From JAMOAW01 sp039908535 (lineage in GTDB: Bacteria; Pseudomonadota; Magnetococcia; Magnetococcales; JADFZT01), in the NCBI GenBank assembly GCA_039908535.1, contig JAMOAW010000106.1:1-6029 (forward strand): a stretch of DNA of 6,029 bases, given 5' to 3'. Both the position numbers and the translations under genes were made by a program. The first letter of the stretch is position 1. Each line of letters begins with the position of its first letter. The notes under the pieces were generated by a model. That model was given only the letters and a program-made list of their open reading frames with translations. It ran no database searches and was not told the origin of the DNA. Shown in pieces: positions 5,058-6,029 of the stretch.

Positions 5058-6029
5058 TTATTTAATGGTCTCTTTGATCGTTTTGACCAAATCCATTAAT
5101 TCGTTATAAAATTTTTTAGGGCCAAAAGCGTTGAGCTGTGTTGTTAAACCATCCATGCCTCTGTCCCCCTTCGCCTCTGTGGCACCATAACCTGCGATGC
5201 CTCGAATGCTTTTTTCATCCTTATCCGTCACCTGTGAATTAAAAACTTGGGCATCTGATTCTCGAAGAGTCGTGCCAATTTTAAGATCTATTTTTCTATT
5301 TTTTATATTTTTTTCATTATTTTCTTCTATCTGATCCCCTGTTATTGAATCAGATAATTCCAATTTGTTAATTTGCGTGCTTATTTGAGATTTTTCAAAC
5401 TCAATCGTTGAAATACCTCTATTTTTAAGGGTTGCTTCAAGAAGATTTTCACTGTTTTGTACCGTTTCATTTTGTACGGCATCGGAAAGGAAAATCTCAT
5501 CCTGTGTATTGTTGGAATCACGAATGGGGGAAAAATCCAATGTTTGGGGTGGATTCACTGTATTTTGAATGATTTTAGATAGATCAGGCGTAGGTGCAGA
5601 AGAAAAGGATAGAGAATTCAGGACTTCAGCTGATTTTGGTATGTCGATTGTCGTCTCCAGCATATCGACTTGGTCGTTTTGGGTTTGTGCGTCTTCTATT
5701 ATTGCTGTCGCGTGGATATTGGGTGTGATTAATTTAAATTGAGCATCCTTATTTGGATCTATATTTTTGTTTATATTGGGATTACTGATGTTAATCGTCA
5801 TAGAGCGGGTGGCACTGGTGGTGCTGGCTCCACTCCCTTCGCCGTTGGAATTGCTGTCTGTCACACTGAAAGTGACGGTCCGAGTGGCAACACTGGGATT
5901 GTCGGCGTTATTGTTTTGATAGGTAATCGAACGCAGGGCGGTCTCATAATCGGCTTTGCTGGCGGTTCCGCTTAAAGTCAATGTTCCAGTCGCTGCGTCC
6001 CAAGATCCGGTGATGCCTGCTTGGTTGGT
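5058..6029 (-). CDS. Large cadherin-like/VCBS-type repeat surface or secreted protein, C-terminal part (5' end outside window)
   Basis: The frame is open to the window edge, so only the last 323 residues are visible, ending at a TAA. Visible residues 1-85 form the end of a beta-rich repeat (LTLSGTASKADYETALRSI, then a TRTVTFSVTDSNSNGEGS strand region). This type recurs in giant bacterial adhesins and VCBS/cadherin-like proteins. Residues about 86-270 are a low-complexity, Asn/Asp/Glu/Ser/Thr-rich linker with no recognisable fold and lower GC. The last 45 residues are different: a glycine-rich stretch (GIAGYG, GDRGMDG) and then a probable helix (LTTQLNAFG, FYNELMDLVKTIKE). I see no RTX nonapeptides, LPXTG or autotransporter barrel. 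The three adaptor/protease genes begin 118 bp downstream on the same strand, so this is their probable substrate, by inference. Precise family and ligand are unknown. A TTG at 5981 is internal, not a real start. Confidence 0.8.
   Translation of the reverse strand, partial: TNQAGITGSWDAATGTLTLSGTASKADYETALRSITYQNNNADNPSVATRTVTFSVTDSNSNGEGSGASTTSATRSMTINISNPNINKNIDPNKDAQFKLITPNIHATAIIEDAQTQNDQVDMLETTIDIPKSAEVLNSLSFSSAPTPDLSKIIQNTVNPPQTLDFSPIRDSNNTQDEIFLSDAVQNETVQNSENLLEATLKNRGISTIEFEKSQISTQINKLELSDSITGDQIEENNEKNIKNRKIDLKIGTTLRESDAQVFNSQVTDKDEKSIRGIAGYGATEAKGDRGMDGLTTQLNAFGPKKFYNELMDLVKTIKETIK

Noticed and set aside
5739..5975. 78-residue glycine-rich plus-strand frame
   Set aside because: It is antisense to the repeat domain of the large protein, and its glycine richness follows from that gene's codon pattern.

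Overview
The window looks like an accessory region of a Gram-negative bacterium, most likely a proteobacterium. The evidence is a Sec signal peptide on a periplasmic adaptor, three proteins with HlyD/MFP-type lipoyl folds (normally partners of an outer-membrane channel), and the end of a very large cadherin-like/VCBS-type repeat protein. Moderate GC and dispersed GGGGG/CCCCC palindromes would fit a Magnetococcales-like genome, but that is a weak guess.

All recognisable genes lie on the minus strand, so the order of transcription is right to left. From 6029 to 5058 is the C-terminal end of a large surface or secreted protein whose N-terminus is outside the window. An AT-rich 118-bp gap (4940-5057) has a possible promoter and no strong terminator. 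Then follow three overlapping genes. The first is a secreted periplasmic adaptor (4939-4055). The second is a membrane-anchored adaptor with a GAF-like cytoplasmic domain (4071-2707). The third is a 709-residue polytopic protein (2710-581) that fuses a PqqD-like N-terminal domain, an M50/site-2-protease-type zinc metalloprotease core (HELGH plus FDGYY) and a C-terminal lipoyl/HlyD region. Overlaps of 17 and 4 bp make this a tightly coupled operon.

Read together, the three genes look like an envelope-spanning export or processing apparatus with three adaptor-type subunits. A membrane metalloprotease sits where an ABC ATPase or RND pump would be expected. The large repeat protein just upstream is the obvious candidate substrate. 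No ABC ATPase, RND pump or TolC-like channel is encoded here; any of these could lie outside the window.

The left 580 bp hold no convincing gene but are dense in structure. There are four related GGGGG/CCCCC hairpins in both orientations with compensatory base changes, a separate 49-nt imperfect hairpin, a 13-T run, two copies of TGCCCAAAGGG, and a perfect array of 25 hexamers (AAAATC or AAAAGC). The last hairpin, followed on the minus strand by the T-rich complement of the array, may end the operon.
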